From Eikenella corrodens (lineage in GTDB: Bacteria > Pseudomonadota > Gammaproteobacteria > Burkholderiales > Neisseriaceae), in NCBI RefSeq assembly GCF_900187105.1, contig NZ_LT906482.1, forward strand, positions 1,674,001 to 1,738,000: a DNA stretch of 64,000 nt, written 5' to 3'. Positions 17,476 through 26,753 of this stretch are shown in pieces. Position numbers and translations under genes: made by a program. A model generated the notes under the pieces. The model was not told where the DNA came from. It saw only the letters and a program-made list of their open reading frames with translations, and did not search any database. Position 1 is the stretch's first letter. Every line of letters begins with the position of its first letter.

Positions 17476-18411
17476 ATGAGCAACCCTTTCTTCCCCTGCA
17501 TCTTCATCAACCGCGAAGAGCAGCAAACCGACTACGACACTGTTATTACCTCTGATTTCCACTATTTTGACAGCTATTTCGGTGATAAAGGTTGCGCAGG
17601 CTATGGCCTGCAACAGCTCGCCAAAAAACTTGCCAAGCAGCATCAAATTAAAGAGCTGCACTTCGATTCCGAAGCTGGTATGTTTTGCGCCTATTCCGCC
17701 AACCGCGAAAGTCTGCTGCGTCTGTGCCAAGCCCTGCGCGAAATCAGCGGAGAAGAAAGCCAGCACACCGCCCCTGCCGCTGCCAAGCCCAAAATCTCCG
17801 TCGAACGTACCGATAATCTGCTGCTGCGCGGCTTCATCCTGCGCCTCGACCCAGCCAAACAGCAGGAATTTCTCGATAACGTACCGTTTCCCGCCCTGTC
17901 GCCTGTCCATGCAGGCTATATAGCCGCGCTGGAGAATGGCACGGAAGAAGAAAAAATCCGTGCCGTCAAACGCATCGAATCCGAAGCCCGCAGCCAAACC
18001 CGCCGTCGTGCCGACAGCTATCTTGCCCACCCGCACCTTATCAGCCTGTTGCTGGACGTACTGGCGCATCAGCCCGGCGAAAAGCTGCATTTGGAAATAC
18101 TTTATGCCCTTAGATCTGTTTGCGACTGGCACTTGCCCGATTTGCGTTGCCGCGAAGCCTTCTACCAAGCCCTGACGCACAAAAAAGCCGCATTCCGTTA
18201 CGCGGCGCTGTACGGATTGTTATTCCTGTATGAATTTGATGTGGAAAAAGTTAAGCCGCTGCTCCATGACAAAGCCAAAGCCGTGCGCGAAGCTGCCGAA
18301 TACCTTCTGCGCCAGGATCAGCCCAAAGACAAAGCCGAAGATATTTTCCTCTGGAGATTTGACGATAAAGCCATCAATGCAATCCGTGAAGAATGGAAGC
18401 AGGCTACCTGA
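17476..18411 (+). CDS. immunity-like protein with N-terminal Imm51-like domain and C-terminal HEAT repeats
   Basis: 311 residues, no signal peptide. Residues 1-95 (GYGLQQLAKKLAKQHQIKELHFDSEAGMFCAYS) resemble the Imm51 immunity domain, where FDxEAGMF is typical; this assignment is from memory and moderate. Residues ~180-290 form HEAT-like helix pairs (SLLLDVLAHQPGEKLHLEILYALRSV, YAALYGLLFLYEFDVEKVKPLLHDKAKAVREAAEYLL). An eikDUS ends two bases before ATG 17476 and supplies AAGG at ribosome-binding distance. No toxin gene is adjacent. The 3' end overlaps another eikDUS. Confidence 0.65.
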   Translation: MSNPFFPCIFINREEQQTDYDTVITSDFHYFDSYFGDKGCAGYGLQQLAKKLAKQHQIKELHFDSEAGMFCAYSANRESLLRLCQALREISGEESQHTAPAAAKPKISVERTDNLLLRGFILRLDPAKQQEFLDNVPFPALSPVHAGYIAALENGTEEEKIRAVKRIESEARSQTRRRADSYLAHPHLISLLLDVLAHQPGEKLHLEILYALRSVCDWHLPDLRCREAFYQALTHKKAAFRYAALYGLLFLYEFDVEKVKPLLHDKAKAVREAAEYLLRQDQPKDKAEDIFLWRFDDKAINAIREEWKQAT

Positions 18412-18476
18412 AAAAAGCAGCCCGGCATACATCCCCGACGTTTTGCCAAACCCGCCCAATACACATCAAACCACCC

Positions 18477-19070
<594 letters not shown>

Positions 19071-19091
19071 GGCATTCAAGCGCGGCCAATA

Positions 19092-19124
19092 TTTTCAGGT
19101 AGCCTGATGAAGGCTACCTGAAAA
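19092..19124. terminator. inverted eikDUS pair after scpB
   Basis: TTTTCAGGTAGCCT and AGGCTACCTGAAAA, 5-base loop, 21 bases after the scpB stop. Confidence 0.75.
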
Positions 19125-19170
19125 ACATCTGCTCCAGTACAATCCCGCCATCTTTCTGCGCTGCACAAGC

Positions 19171-19259
19171 CCACGCTTTAGCTTCGCAGAAAACCACTTC
19201 GTTCGTTTTAACTTCGTTGAAGCTCACGCTTTAGCTCGCAGAAACTCACTCCGTTCGTT
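19171..19259. repeat. tandem copies of a dispersed GCTTCGCAGAAACTCACTTCG-type repeat
   Basis: Two near-copies: one reads ACGCTTTAGCTTCGCAGAAA, ACCACTTCGTTCGTTTTAAC and TTCGTTGAAGCT; the second repeats CACGCTTTAGCTCGCAGAAA, CTCACTCCGTTCG and then runs into an eikDUS. Related copies lie at 27221-27288, 35566-35627 and 62942-62972. Confidence 0.7.
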
Positions 19260-19276
19260 TTCAGGTAGCCTTCCCC

Positions 19277-21316
19277 ATGAGCGCCGATTTCAAACAACAA
19301 CTCAAGCTCACCGACGCCACCGCAGGCAAGCTCGCCAAGCTGCATATCCGCAGCCTGTGGGATGCCGTGCTGCACCTGCCCCTGCGCTACGAAGACGAAA
19401 CCCACCTGACCCCCATCAAAGACGCGCCCGTGGGCGTATCCTGCCAAGTGGAAGGCGAAGTGGCGCATCAGGAAATCCAGTTCCGCCCGCGCCGCCAGCT
19501 GATTGCCCAAATCCACGACCAATCCGGCAGCGTGCTGCACCTGCGCTTTATCCATTTCTACCCCAGCCAGCAAAAGCAGCTCGCCAAGGGCAAACGCATC
19601 CGCGCCATCGGCGAAATCCGCCACGGCTTTTTCGGCGACGAAATGGTGCACCCCAAAATCCGCGATGCGGCAAGCCAAAGCCTGGCCGAGAGCCTCACTC
19701 CCGTGTATCCCACCGTGTCCGGCCTCAGCCAGCCCACGCTGCGCCGCATTATCCGCCAAGCCCTCGAGCAAACCGATTTGGCCGACACGCTACCTGAAAG
19801 CCTGCTTGCCCAGCTCAAGCTGCCGCCGCTGGCCGAAAGTCTGCATCTTCTGCACGCACCGCCGCCCGAATACAGCATCGGTCAATTGTCGGACGGCAGC
19901 CTGCCTGCCTGGCAGCGGCTGAAATTTGACGAACTGCTCGCCCAGCAGCTTTCCATGCGCCTGGCTCGTGCGCATCGACTCAGTGGGCAGGCCATGCCGC
20001 TGGTGGGCGACGGCAGTCTCGCCAAGACGCTGGTGCAGAGCCTGCCCTTCGCCCTTACCGCTGCTCAAGATCGCGTGCTGGCCGAAATCCGCCAAGATTT
20101 GGCGCAGCCGCACCCGATGCACCGCCTGCTGCAGGGGGATGTGGGCAGCGGCAAAACCATCGTGGCCGCGCTCTCTGCGCTGGCCGCCATCGAAGCAGGC
20201 GCACAAGTAGCCGTGATGGCACCCACCGAAATCCTTGCCGAGCAGCACCACATCAAATTCCGCCAATGGCTCGAGCCGCTGGGCATCAGCGTGGCCTGGC
20301 TTTCAGGTAGCCTCAAAAAGAAAGAAAAAGACCAAGCCAAAGCCGCGCTGGCCGATGGCCGCATCCGTTTGGCCGTGGGCACGCACGCCCTGTTTCAAGA
20401 CGATGTATCTTTCCAAAACCTCGGCTTGGTGATTGTGGATGAGCAGCACCGCTTCGGCGTGGCGCAGCGCCTCGCCCTGAAAAACAAAGGCTGCGACGTA
20501 CACCAGCTGATGATGTCCGCCACCCCCATCCCGCGCACGCTGGCCATGAGCTTCTTTGCCGACCTCGATGTTTCCATCATCGATGAGTTGCCGCCCGGCC
20601 GCACGCCGATTAAAACCCGTTTGGTCAACAATATCCGCCGCCACGAAGTGGAAGGCTTTGTGCTGGCTACCTGTAAAAAAGGGCAGCAGGCCTATTGGGT
20701 GTGCCCGCTGATTGAAGAGAGCGAAGCGCTGCAGCTGCAAACCGCCACCGATACGCTCGCCGAGCTGCAGGCCGCCCTGCCCGAGCTCACCATCGGCCTG
20801 GTGCACGGTCGCATGAAGAGCGCGGAGAAAGCCACCGTGATGGCTGAATTTGCCGCCGGCCGCATCCATGTGCTGGTGGCCACCACCGTGATCGAAGTGG
20901 GGGTGGACGTGCCCAATGCCGCCCTGATGGTGATCGAACACGCCGAGCGCATGGGGCTTTCCCAGCTGCACCAATTACGCGGCCGGGTAGGGCGCGGCGC
21001 CGCGGTATCCAGCTGTGTGCTGCTGTTTGCCGAGCCCTTGGGCGACACCGCCAAAGCCCGCCTCAAAGTGATCTACGAAAACACCGACGGCTTTGAAATC
21101 GCCCGCCAAGACCTCAACATCCGCGGCCCCGGCGAATTTCTCGGCGCCCGCCAAAGCGGCCTGCCCCTGCTGCGTTTCGCCGATCTGGAGCAAGACTTGC
21201 CCCTCTTGGAAGCTGCCCGCCGGATCGCCCCCGAACTCATCGCCCGCCACCCCGATATTGTAGAAAAACACCTGGAACGCTGGCTGGCCAGCCGCGAAGG
21301 CTATTTGGGCGTGTGA
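19277..21316 (+). CDS. recG: ATP-dependent DNA helicase RecG
   Basis: 679 residues. Branch-migration helicase that remodels stalled forks. An N-terminal wedge (OB) domain binds the junction. The helicase core has Walker A GDVGSGKT, DEQHRFGVAQR (DEQH box), MSATPIPRTLAMSFFADLD, and motif VI in QLRGRVGRG. The C-terminal block FEIARQDLNIRGPGEFLGARQSG is diagnostic. Plus-strand eikDUS inside encode SGSL (about 20302). TTCAGGTAGCCT at 19260-19271 ends five bases before ATG 19277 and no other Shine-Dalgarno sequence is present. Confidence 0.97.
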   Translation: MSADFKQQLKLTDATAGKLAKLHIRSLWDAVLHLPLRYEDETHLTPIKDAPVGVSCQVEGEVAHQEIQFRPRRQLIAQIHDQSGSVLHLRFIHFYPSQQKQLAKGKRIRAIGEIRHGFFGDEMVHPKIRDAASQSLAESLTPVYPTVSGLSQPTLRRIIRQALEQTDLADTLPESLLAQLKLPPLAESLHLLHAPPPEYSIGQLSDGSLPAWQRLKFDELLAQQLSMRLARAHRLSGQAMPLVGDGSLAKTLVQSLPFALTAAQDRVLAEIRQDLAQPHPMHRLLQGDVGSGKTIVAALSALAAIEAGAQVAVMAPTEILAEQHHIKFRQWLEPLGISVAWLSGSLKKKEKDQAKAALADGRIRLAVGTHALFQDDVSFQNLGLVIVDEQHRFGVAQRLALKNKGCDVHQLMMSATPIPRTLAMSFFADLDVSIIDELPPGRTPIKTRLVNNIRRHEVEGFVLATCKKGQQAYWVCPLIEESEALQLQTATDTLAELQAALPELTIGLVHGRMKSAEKATVMAEFAAGRIHVLVATTVIEVGVDVPNAALMVIEHAERMGLSQLHQLRGRVGRGAAVSSCVLLFAEPLGDTAKARLKVIYENTDGFEIARQDLNIRGPGEFLGARQSGLPLLRFADLEQDLPLLEAARRIAPELIARHPDIVEKHLERWLASREGYLGV

Positions 21317-21736
21317 ACAGGCAAAGGCTACCTGAAAACGAGGTTTCCGCAGGAAGACGAGTTTCTGCGGAGCTACAGTTTCAGGTAGCCTTTGTTTTCG
21401 CAGCATAGCTGCCTGCCGATATTATTCGATAGCTTATTTCCGCTTTTTTAAGTGAAGTGGCATTTTCTTAGTGATTGCTGTGCGTTAGCTAGTTAATCAT
21501 GCCTATGGTGCAGTATTTTTCCCGCCCACCCTTGTTTTTTATGCCGTGCTGCGGTATCTTGATTTTCCTTTTTTTACATAAACCCCGCATCTCTTCCGAT
21601 GGGTGCGGCGAGCAGACTGTTACCGGTTGTTGCCGTTTTGCGTACCTTAAATCCGCCCGGCTTCAGCCAGCGCATTACCATGCCGAGGTAAAGCTGCCGC
21701 CGACTGTCGGCTGATGTGCATAAAAGGAGAGGTTTG
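21317..21736. other. recG-ilvB intergenic leader
   Basis: Contains the terminator at 21322-21394 and then about 340 bases of leader. A small frame begins at ATG 21541 and includes CGILIFLFL, rich in Ile and Leu; followed by T7 and a weak CCGCA/TGCGG hairpin. This could be an attenuator for the branched-chain genes, but the evidence is thin. Confidence 0.4.
21322..21394. terminator. nested eikDUS terminator after recG
   Basis: Outer arms CAAAGGCTACCTGAAA and TTTCAGGTAGCCTTTG (16 bp) enclose an inner TCCGCAG/CTGCGGA hairpin, giving a long two-step stem, followed by a T-rich stretch. Confidence 0.75.
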
Positions 21737-23515
21737 ATGCAATTATCAGGCGCACAAATATTGGTGCAAAGTCTTAAGGCCGAAAACGTGGAATACGTGT
21801 TCGGTTATCCTGGCGGCGCGGTTTTGGAAATCTACGACGCTATCTACCAACTCCACAAATTCGAGCATATCCTGGTGCGCCACGAGCAGGCTGCGGTGCA
21901 TGCCGCCGATGCCTATGCGCGCGTGAGCGGCGAGGTGGGCGTGGCGCTGGTTACTTCCGGCCCGGGCGCCACCAACGCCATCACCGGCATTGCCACGGCC
22001 TATAGCGACTCCATTCCGCTGGTGGTGATTTCAGGCCAGGTGCCTTCGCCCGCGGTGGGCTCGGATGCGTTTCAGGAAATTGATATGGTGGGTATTTCCC
22101 GCCCGTGCGTGAAGCACAATTTCTTGGTTACCGAGGTGGACGAAATCGCGCCCACCATCAAAAAGGCGTTTCAAATCGCGCAGAGTGGCCGCCCCGGCCC
22201 GGTGGTGGTGGACATCACCAAAGATGCTACGCAGGCGCTTTCTAAGTTCAGCTATCCGCAGGAAGATATTTTTATCCGTTCCTACCAGCCGGTTACGCAC
22301 GGCCATATCGGCCAGATTAAAAAGGCGGTGCAGATGCTGGCGGCGGCCAAACGCCCGCTGGTGTATTTCGGCGGCGGCGTGATTTTGGGTAATGCGGCCA
22401 AACAGCTCACCGAATTGGTGCAGCTTTTGAACATTCCCTGTACCGGCACGCTGATGGGTTTGGGCGGCTATCCCGCTTCCGACCGCCGCTTCCTCGGCAT
22501 GCTCGGCATGCACGGCACATACGAGGCCAACCTGGCCATGCACAATGCCGATGTGATTTTGGCCGTGGGCGCGCGTTTTGACGACCGCGTGATTTCCGTG
22601 CCGGCCAAATTCCTGGAACAGCCGAGGAAAATCATCCACATCGATATCGATCCTTCCAGCATCGCCAAGCGCGTGAAGGCCGACGTGCCGATTGTGGGCG
22701 ACGTGAAAAACGTGTTGGAGGAAATGATCGGGCTGTGGCGCAAGCAGGAGTTGCAGTTTAATCCGGCCAATTTGGAAAAATGGTGGCAGCGCATCGAAGC
22801 CTGGCGCAGCCGCGACTGCCTCGCCATCGAGCCGCATGAAGACATTATCCTGCCGCAGCAGGTGGTGCGCACCCTGGCCGAAGTAACCCGGGGCAACGCC
22901 ATCATCACTGCCGACGTGGGGCAGCACCAAATGTTTGCCGCGCAGTATTACCCCTTCTCCCAGCCGCGTCAGTGGCTCAATTCCGGCGGCCTGGGCACCA
23001 TGGGCGTGGGTCTGCCCTATGCCATGGGCGCGTATCTAGCCGCGCCGGACCGCGATATTTGCTGCATTACCGGTGAAGGCTCGATTCAGATGAACATCCA
23101 AGAGCTGGCTACCTGCAAACAATACAATCTGCCGGTGAAGGTTATTTGCCTGAACAACGGCTACCTCGGCATGGTGCGCCAATGGCAGGAGCTGTATTAC
23201 AGCAACCGCGAAGCCGAAACCTATTTCGACACGCTGCCCGATTTCGTGAAACTGGCCGAAGCCTACGGTCATGTGGGCATGCGCATTGAAAAACCGGCCG
23301 ACGTGGAAGGCGCGCTGCGCGAAGCCCTCGCGCTGAAAGACAGGCTGGTGTTTATGGATTTCGTGGTGGATCGCAAACAAAATGTCTTCCCCATGGTGGG
23401 CAACGGCAAAGGTTTGGATGAAATGGTATTGCCGCCGCATATGCGCGAGCGCAAAGCCGATTCCGATGTAAACGAAGTAACCGACCGCCACTACGACACA
23501 AGGAGCGTGCCATGA
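21737..23515 (+). CDS. ilvB: acetolactate synthase large (catalytic) subunit
   Basis: 592 residues from ATG 21737 with AAGGAGAGG upstream. ThDP enzyme for the first common step of valine, leucine and isoleucine synthesis. The activating glutamate sits in VRHEQAAVHAADAYAR; SGPGATNAITGIATAYSDS and GRPGPVVVDITKD are conserved; the ThDP-binding motif runs GEGSIQMNIQELAT to NNGYLGMVRQWQ. The frame opens seven codons earlier, but the Shine-Dalgarno sequence picks this start. It overlaps ilvH by four bases. The family also uses the name ilvI. Confidence 0.95.
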   Translation: MQLSGAQILVQSLKAENVEYVFGYPGGAVLEIYDAIYQLHKFEHILVRHEQAAVHAADAYARVSGEVGVALVTSGPGATNAITGIATAYSDSIPLVVISGQVPSPAVGSDAFQEIDMVGISRPCVKHNFLVTEVDEIAPTIKKAFQIAQSGRPGPVVVDITKDATQALSKFSYPQEDIFIRSYQPVTHGHIGQIKKAVQMLAAAKRPLVYFGGGVILGNAAKQLTELVQLLNIPCTGTLMGLGGYPASDRRFLGMLGMHGTYEANLAMHNADVILAVGARFDDRVISVPAKFLEQPRKIIHIDIDPSSIAKRVKADVPIVGDVKNVLEEMIGLWRKQELQFNPANLEKWWQRIEAWRSRDCLAIEPHEDIILPQQVVRTLAEVTRGNAIITADVGQHQMFAAQYYPFSQPRQWLNSGGLGTMGVGLPYAMGAYLAAPDRDICCITGEGSIQMNIQELATCKQYNLPVKVICLNNGYLGMVRQWQELYYSNREAETYFDTLPDFVKLAEAYGHVGMRIEKPADVEGALREALALKDRLVFMDFVVDRKQNVFPMVGNGKGLDEMVLPPHMRERKADSDVNEVTDRHYDTRSVP

Positions 23516-24006
23516 TGCGACACATTTTATCCATTCTGATGGAGAACGAATCCGGCGCCATGAGCCGTGTAGTGGGGCTGTTTTCCGCGCGCGGTTACAA
23601 TATCGACGCACTTTCCGTAGCCCCCACCGAAGACCCAACCCTGTCTCGCATGACCATCGTTACCCGCGGCAACGACCAAGTGGTTGAGCAAATTACCAAA
23701 CAGCTCAACAAGCTGGTGGAAGTGGTGAAAGTAATCGACTTCAACAATTGCCGCCATGTGGAGCGCGAGCTGATGTTGGTAAAAGTGCGCGCCTTGGGCA
23801 AAGACCGCGACGAGCTCCTGCGCCTCACCGATATTTACCGCGGCCAGGTGGTGGACGTAACCGATAAAAGCTATGTGATTGAAATCACCGGTACCAGCGA
23901 CAAGCTCGACAGCTTCCTCGAAACCGTGCCCAAAGGCTTGATTCTGGAAACCGTGCGCACCGGCGCCGCCGGCATCGGTCGTGGTGAGCGGATTTTGAAG
24001 ATTTGA
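23512..24006 (+). CDS. ilvH: acetolactate synthase small (regulatory) subunit
   Basis: 164 residues. An N-terminal ACT domain (HILSILMENESGAMSRVVGLFSARGYNIDALSV) binds valine for feedback inhibition; the C-terminal part carries ILETVRTGAAGIGRGERIL. The ATG at 23512 is inside the ilvB stop region (ATGATG, TGA overlap), with AAGGAG at about 23500, so the subunits are made in a coupled way. The operon ends with the eikDUS terminator at 24039. Confidence 0.95.
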   Translation: MMRHILSILMENESGAMSRVVGLFSARGYNIDALSVAPTEDPTLSRMTIVTRGNDQVVEQITKQLNKLVEVVKVIDFNNCRHVERELMLVKVRALGKDRDELLRLTDIYRGQVVDVTDKSYVIEITGTSDKLDSFLETVPKGLILETVRTGAAGIGRGERILKI

Positions 24007-24038
24007 TGTTTGTTTGTCTGGTTTAAAGCCCGCTGTGA

Positions 24039-24079
24039 ATTTTCAGGTAGCCTGTATACCAAGCAGGCTACCTGAAAAT
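24039..24079. terminator. inverted eikDUS pair after ilvH
   Basis: ATTTTCAGGTAGCCTG and CAGGCTACCTGAAAAT, 16-bp arms, 9-base loop. Confidence 0.75.
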
Positions 24080-24082
24080 ATT

Positions 24083-24186
24083 TATAGTGAATTAACAAAA
24101 ACCAGTACGGCGTTGGTTCGCCTTGCCGTAACGTGTGTACTGTCTGCGGCTCGCCGCCTTGTCCTGATTTTTGTTAATCCACTATA
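24083..24186. repeat. Correia-like element (CREE), well-preserved copy
   Basis: 104 bp bounded by TATAGTGAATTAACAAAAA and TTTTTGTTAATCCACTATA (one mismatch). The inside holds CCAGTACGGCG, GTTCGCCTTGCCGTA, GTACTGTCTGCGGC and GCCTTGTCCTGA, the standard order of the short Neisseria Correia repeat. Ends lie four bases from an eikDUS hairpin. Confidence 0.88.
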
Positions 24187-24215
24187 TGAAAGGCTGTTTG
24201 AAAGCGCAAATGGGT

Positions 24216-24251
24216 TTTCAGGTAGCCTTTTGCTGCACAGGCTACCTGAAA
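24216..24251. terminator. second inverted eikDUS pair, upstream of serC
   Basis: TTTCAGGTAGCCT and AGGCTACCTGAAA with a 10-base loop. No gene ends directly before it; the Correia element may have separated it from ilvH. Confidence 0.5.
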
Positions 24252-24517
24252 CTCGCCACTGCAACGCATACTGAAGACCAAAATAACGACAGGGTGGGCT
24301 TCACTTACTGCTATTGAATTGCTGGCGATAAATTCTGTTTAGACTGAATAAATAGAGGAAATCACTTTTATAAGCTTGAAATTGTAGTTAATGAATAGTT
24401 TTTCACTGCCATGCTGTTTGGTGGGAAATGGCGAAAATCCTTGCTGCAACAGGTTTGCAAACGATAGAATCCCCACCCATTAAGGCATCCTGCCGCAATT
24501 TCAATCGAGTTTTTACT

Positions 24518-25621
24518 GTGGATACCCCGATTTACAACTTCTCCGCCGGCCCGGCCGTGCTGCCCGAATCCGTATTGCGCACTGCGCAAAGCGAAATGTT
24601 CGACTACAACGGCACGGGCTTTTCCGTGATGACCATGAGCCACCGTTCTGATGTGTTCATGAGCATCCTCTATCATGCCGAGCAGGATTTGCGCCAGCTC
24701 TTGAATATTCCCGATAACTATAAAGTTTTGTTTTTGCAAGGCGGCGCCAGCGCACAGTTCAACATGACCGTAATGAACTTGAGCAACGGCTTCAAGCGCG
24801 TCGATTCCGTGGTGAGCGGTAACTGGAGCCGCATCGCCCATCATGAAATGGGCAAATTGTCGGATGTAAACATCCATCTGGCCGCGCATGGCGGCGAGCA
24901 GTTTGATTACACCGACCTGCCGCCGGTTGAGTCTTGGGATATCGACCCGAGCTCCGCCTTCGTGCATTTCGTGATTAACGAAACCGTGCACGGCCTGCAA
25001 TATCATGAAGTGCCCAAACTGGGTACGGACATGCCGCCCTTGGTGTGCGATATGTCGAGCGAAATTCTTTCCCGCCGCGTCAATGTGGCTGACTTCGGCG
25101 TGATTTATGCCGGTGCGCAAAAAAATATCGGCCCTTCCGGCACCACCATCGTCATCATCCGCGAAGACCTGCTTGAGCGTTGTTCCAGCCGCGTGCCCGA
25201 TGTGTGGAACTATCGTTCGCACATCGAGCGCCAAGGTATGTATAACACCCCCGCCACCTATCCCATCTATATTTCCGGCCTGGTGTTCCGCTGGTTGCAG
25301 TCGCAGGGCGGGGTAGGGCAGATGGAAACCATCAATACCCTCAAAGCCAAAACCTTGTATGCCGCCATCGACAACAGCGGCGGCTTCTACCGCAACCGCG
25401 TTGCGCCTGCTGCCCGTTCTAAAATGAACGTGATCTTCACCACCGGCAACAAGGAATTGGACGAACTCTTCGTTCAAGAGTCCACCACCCGCGGCCTGCG
25501 CCTGCTGGGCGGCTATAAGAGCATGGGCGGCATGCGTGCCAGCATCTACAACGCCATGCCCTTGCAAGGGGTAGAAGCGCTGATTGAATTTATGCGTGAA
25601 TTTCAGAAGCGCTATGGCTGA
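24518..25621 (+). CDS. serC: phosphoserine aminotransferase
   Basis: 367 residues from GTG 24518. PLP enzyme of serine synthesis, also acting in pyridoxal phosphate synthesis. N-terminus DTPIYNFSAGPAVLPESVL is characteristic, the PLP lysine is in YAGAQKNIGPSG, and HFVINETVHGLQY and RASIYNAMPLQGVEAL are conserved. GTG 24518 gives the family length; the frame also allows ATG 24428 with 30 extra residues that do not look like the family. No clear Shine-Dalgarno sequence precedes GTG, so the start is uncertain. Confidence 0.93.
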   Translation: MDTPIYNFSAGPAVLPESVLRTAQSEMFDYNGTGFSVMTMSHRSDVFMSILYHAEQDLRQLLNIPDNYKVLFLQGGASAQFNMTVMNLSNGFKRVDSVVSGNWSRIAHHEMGKLSDVNIHLAAHGGEQFDYTDLPPVESWDIDPSSAFVHFVINETVHGLQYHEVPKLGTDMPPLVCDMSSEILSRRVNVADFGVIYAGAQKNIGPSGTTIVIIREDLLERCSSRVPDVWNYRSHIERQGMYNTPATYPIYISGLVFRWLQSQGGVGQMETINTLKAKTLYAAIDNSGGFYRNRVAPAARSKMNVIFTTGNKELDELFVQESTTRGLRLLGGYKSMGGMRASIYNAMPLQGVEALIEFMREFQKRYG

Positions 25622-25717
25622 TGCGTGTTGAATATATTTCGCTGAAATAATTGTTTTTTCATACAAAGTGAGCTTGTGCCATAGGGAAAGCCAGGGCATT
25701 GGCGATAGGCGTATAAT

Positions 25718-25751
25718 GAGGCTACCTGATAATTATTTTCAGGTAGCCTCT
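25718..25751. terminator. inverted eikDUS pair after serC
   Basis: GAGGCTACCTGA and TCAGGTAGCCTC around TAATTATTT, followed by a T-rich run (TGTTTTTATTTT). A further eikDUS lies at about 25797. Confidence 0.75.
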
Positions 25752-25837
25752 GTTTTTATTTTGCGGCAGCCTCGTTGTAACTTTGCAGAAATTCTTTCAG
25801 GTAGCCTTTTATTTGGTGTAATACCCAGGAGAACGCT

Positions 25838-26656
25838 ATGATTAAAATCGAAAACGCCATCAGCGAAACCCTGCTGATTCCGCTCTATATGAAATACCGT
25901 GCCTCCCAGCAGGCCAACCCCATCCTTATCGATCCCGCTGCTTGCCGGCTGGTGCCGCAGATCGAATATGATTTTGCCAAGTTCGACCGCGCCAAGCCCA
26001 CCCTCATCGGCACCGCCATCCGTGCCCGCTATTTCGACCAGCTCACTGCCGATTTCATCCGCCGCCAAAGCCGTCCGGTGGTCGTTATCCTCGGCTGCGG
26101 GCTCGACAGCCGCCGCGAACGTATCGGCAGCGCAGCAGACGGCGTGCCGTTTTATCAGCTCGATTTGGAAGACGTGATTCAATGGCGGCGTGCCATCCTG
26201 CCGCCGCAAAGCAACGAAACCCTGATTGCTGCCTCCGCCTTCGACACCGCATGGATGGACGAGTTGCATGCCCGCCACCCCGATGCCCAATTCCTGTTCG
26301 TGATTGAAGGCGTGCTGATGTATTTTTCCAATGAAATGGTACGCACCTTATTCCAAGACCTGGCCGCCCGTTTCCACGGCAGTGAAATCGCCTTCGATAT
26401 GTGTAACAGTTGGACAGTGAAAAACTCTGCCCGCCACGATGCCATGAAGCACGTTAGCGCCCGCTTTGAATCCTTTTGCGACAACGAACGCAAGCCGGAG
26501 CAATGGGCAGACAATCTGCACTTCATTTCCAACCGCTACATCGTGGGCGATTTCCCTGCCGAATGGAAACGAATCGGTTTCGTTTCCAGCCTGATTATGC
26601 GCCTGGTGCGCGTTATCCGCGAAAGCAGCCGCATGTTGCACTATCGGATTGAGTAA
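25838..26656 (+). CDS. class I SAM-dependent methyltransferase of the leucine carboxyl methyltransferase (Ppm1/Tcmp-like) type
   Basis: 272 residues from ATG 25838 with CAGGAGA upstream. Motif I is VVVILGCGLDSRRERI (SAM binding), then FYQLDLEDVIQWRR and FVIEGVLMYFSNEMVR, typical for bacterial relatives of leucine carboxyl methyltransferase, usually annotated as O-methyltransferases of small or polyketide-like substrates. The substrate is unknown. It stands alone between two eikDUS terminators. Confidence 0.85.
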   Translation: MIKIENAISETLLIPLYMKYRASQQANPILIDPAACRLVPQIEYDFAKFDRAKPTLIGTAIRARYFDQLTADFIRRQSRPVVVILGCGLDSRRERIGSAADGVPFYQLDLEDVIQWRRAILPPQSNETLIAASAFDTAWMDELHARHPDAQFLFVIEGVLMYFSNEMVRTLFQDLAARFHGSEIAFDMCNSWTVKNSARHDAMKHVSARFESFCDNERKPEQWADNLHFISNRYIVGDFPAEWKRIGFVSSLIMRLVRVIRESSRMLHYRIE

Positions 26657-26687
26657 GTGCGCTCTTGCCCTTGCTTGGGTGGAAATA

Positions 26688-26732
26688 AAGGCTACCTGAA
26701 AACTTGTGTTGCTCGTTTTCAGGTAGCCTTTA
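26688..26732. terminator. bidirectional eikDUS terminator
   Basis: AAAGGCTACCTGAAAA and TTTTCAGGTAGCCTTT lie between the convergent methyltransferase and PepSY genes. Confidence 0.8.
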
Positions 26733-26753
26733 TACGTCGGATAGGCAAGCGGT

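Larger units (their letters stand above)
24007..24517. other. repeat-filled gap between ilvH and serC
   Basis: 511 bases without a gene, packed with two eikDUS inverted pairs (24039-24079, 24216-24251) and a complete Correia-like element between them. The serC promoter must lie in 24260-24510 but no convincing boxes were seen. Confidence 0.7.

Noticed and set aside
16374-17510. 378-codon minus-strand frame over alr
   Set aside because: Antisense to alanine racemase, no motif or ribosome-binding site.
24368-25699. 443-codon minus-strand frame over serC
   Set aside because: Shadow of serC, which has all family motifs; the antisense product is His/Ala-rich without recognisable domain.
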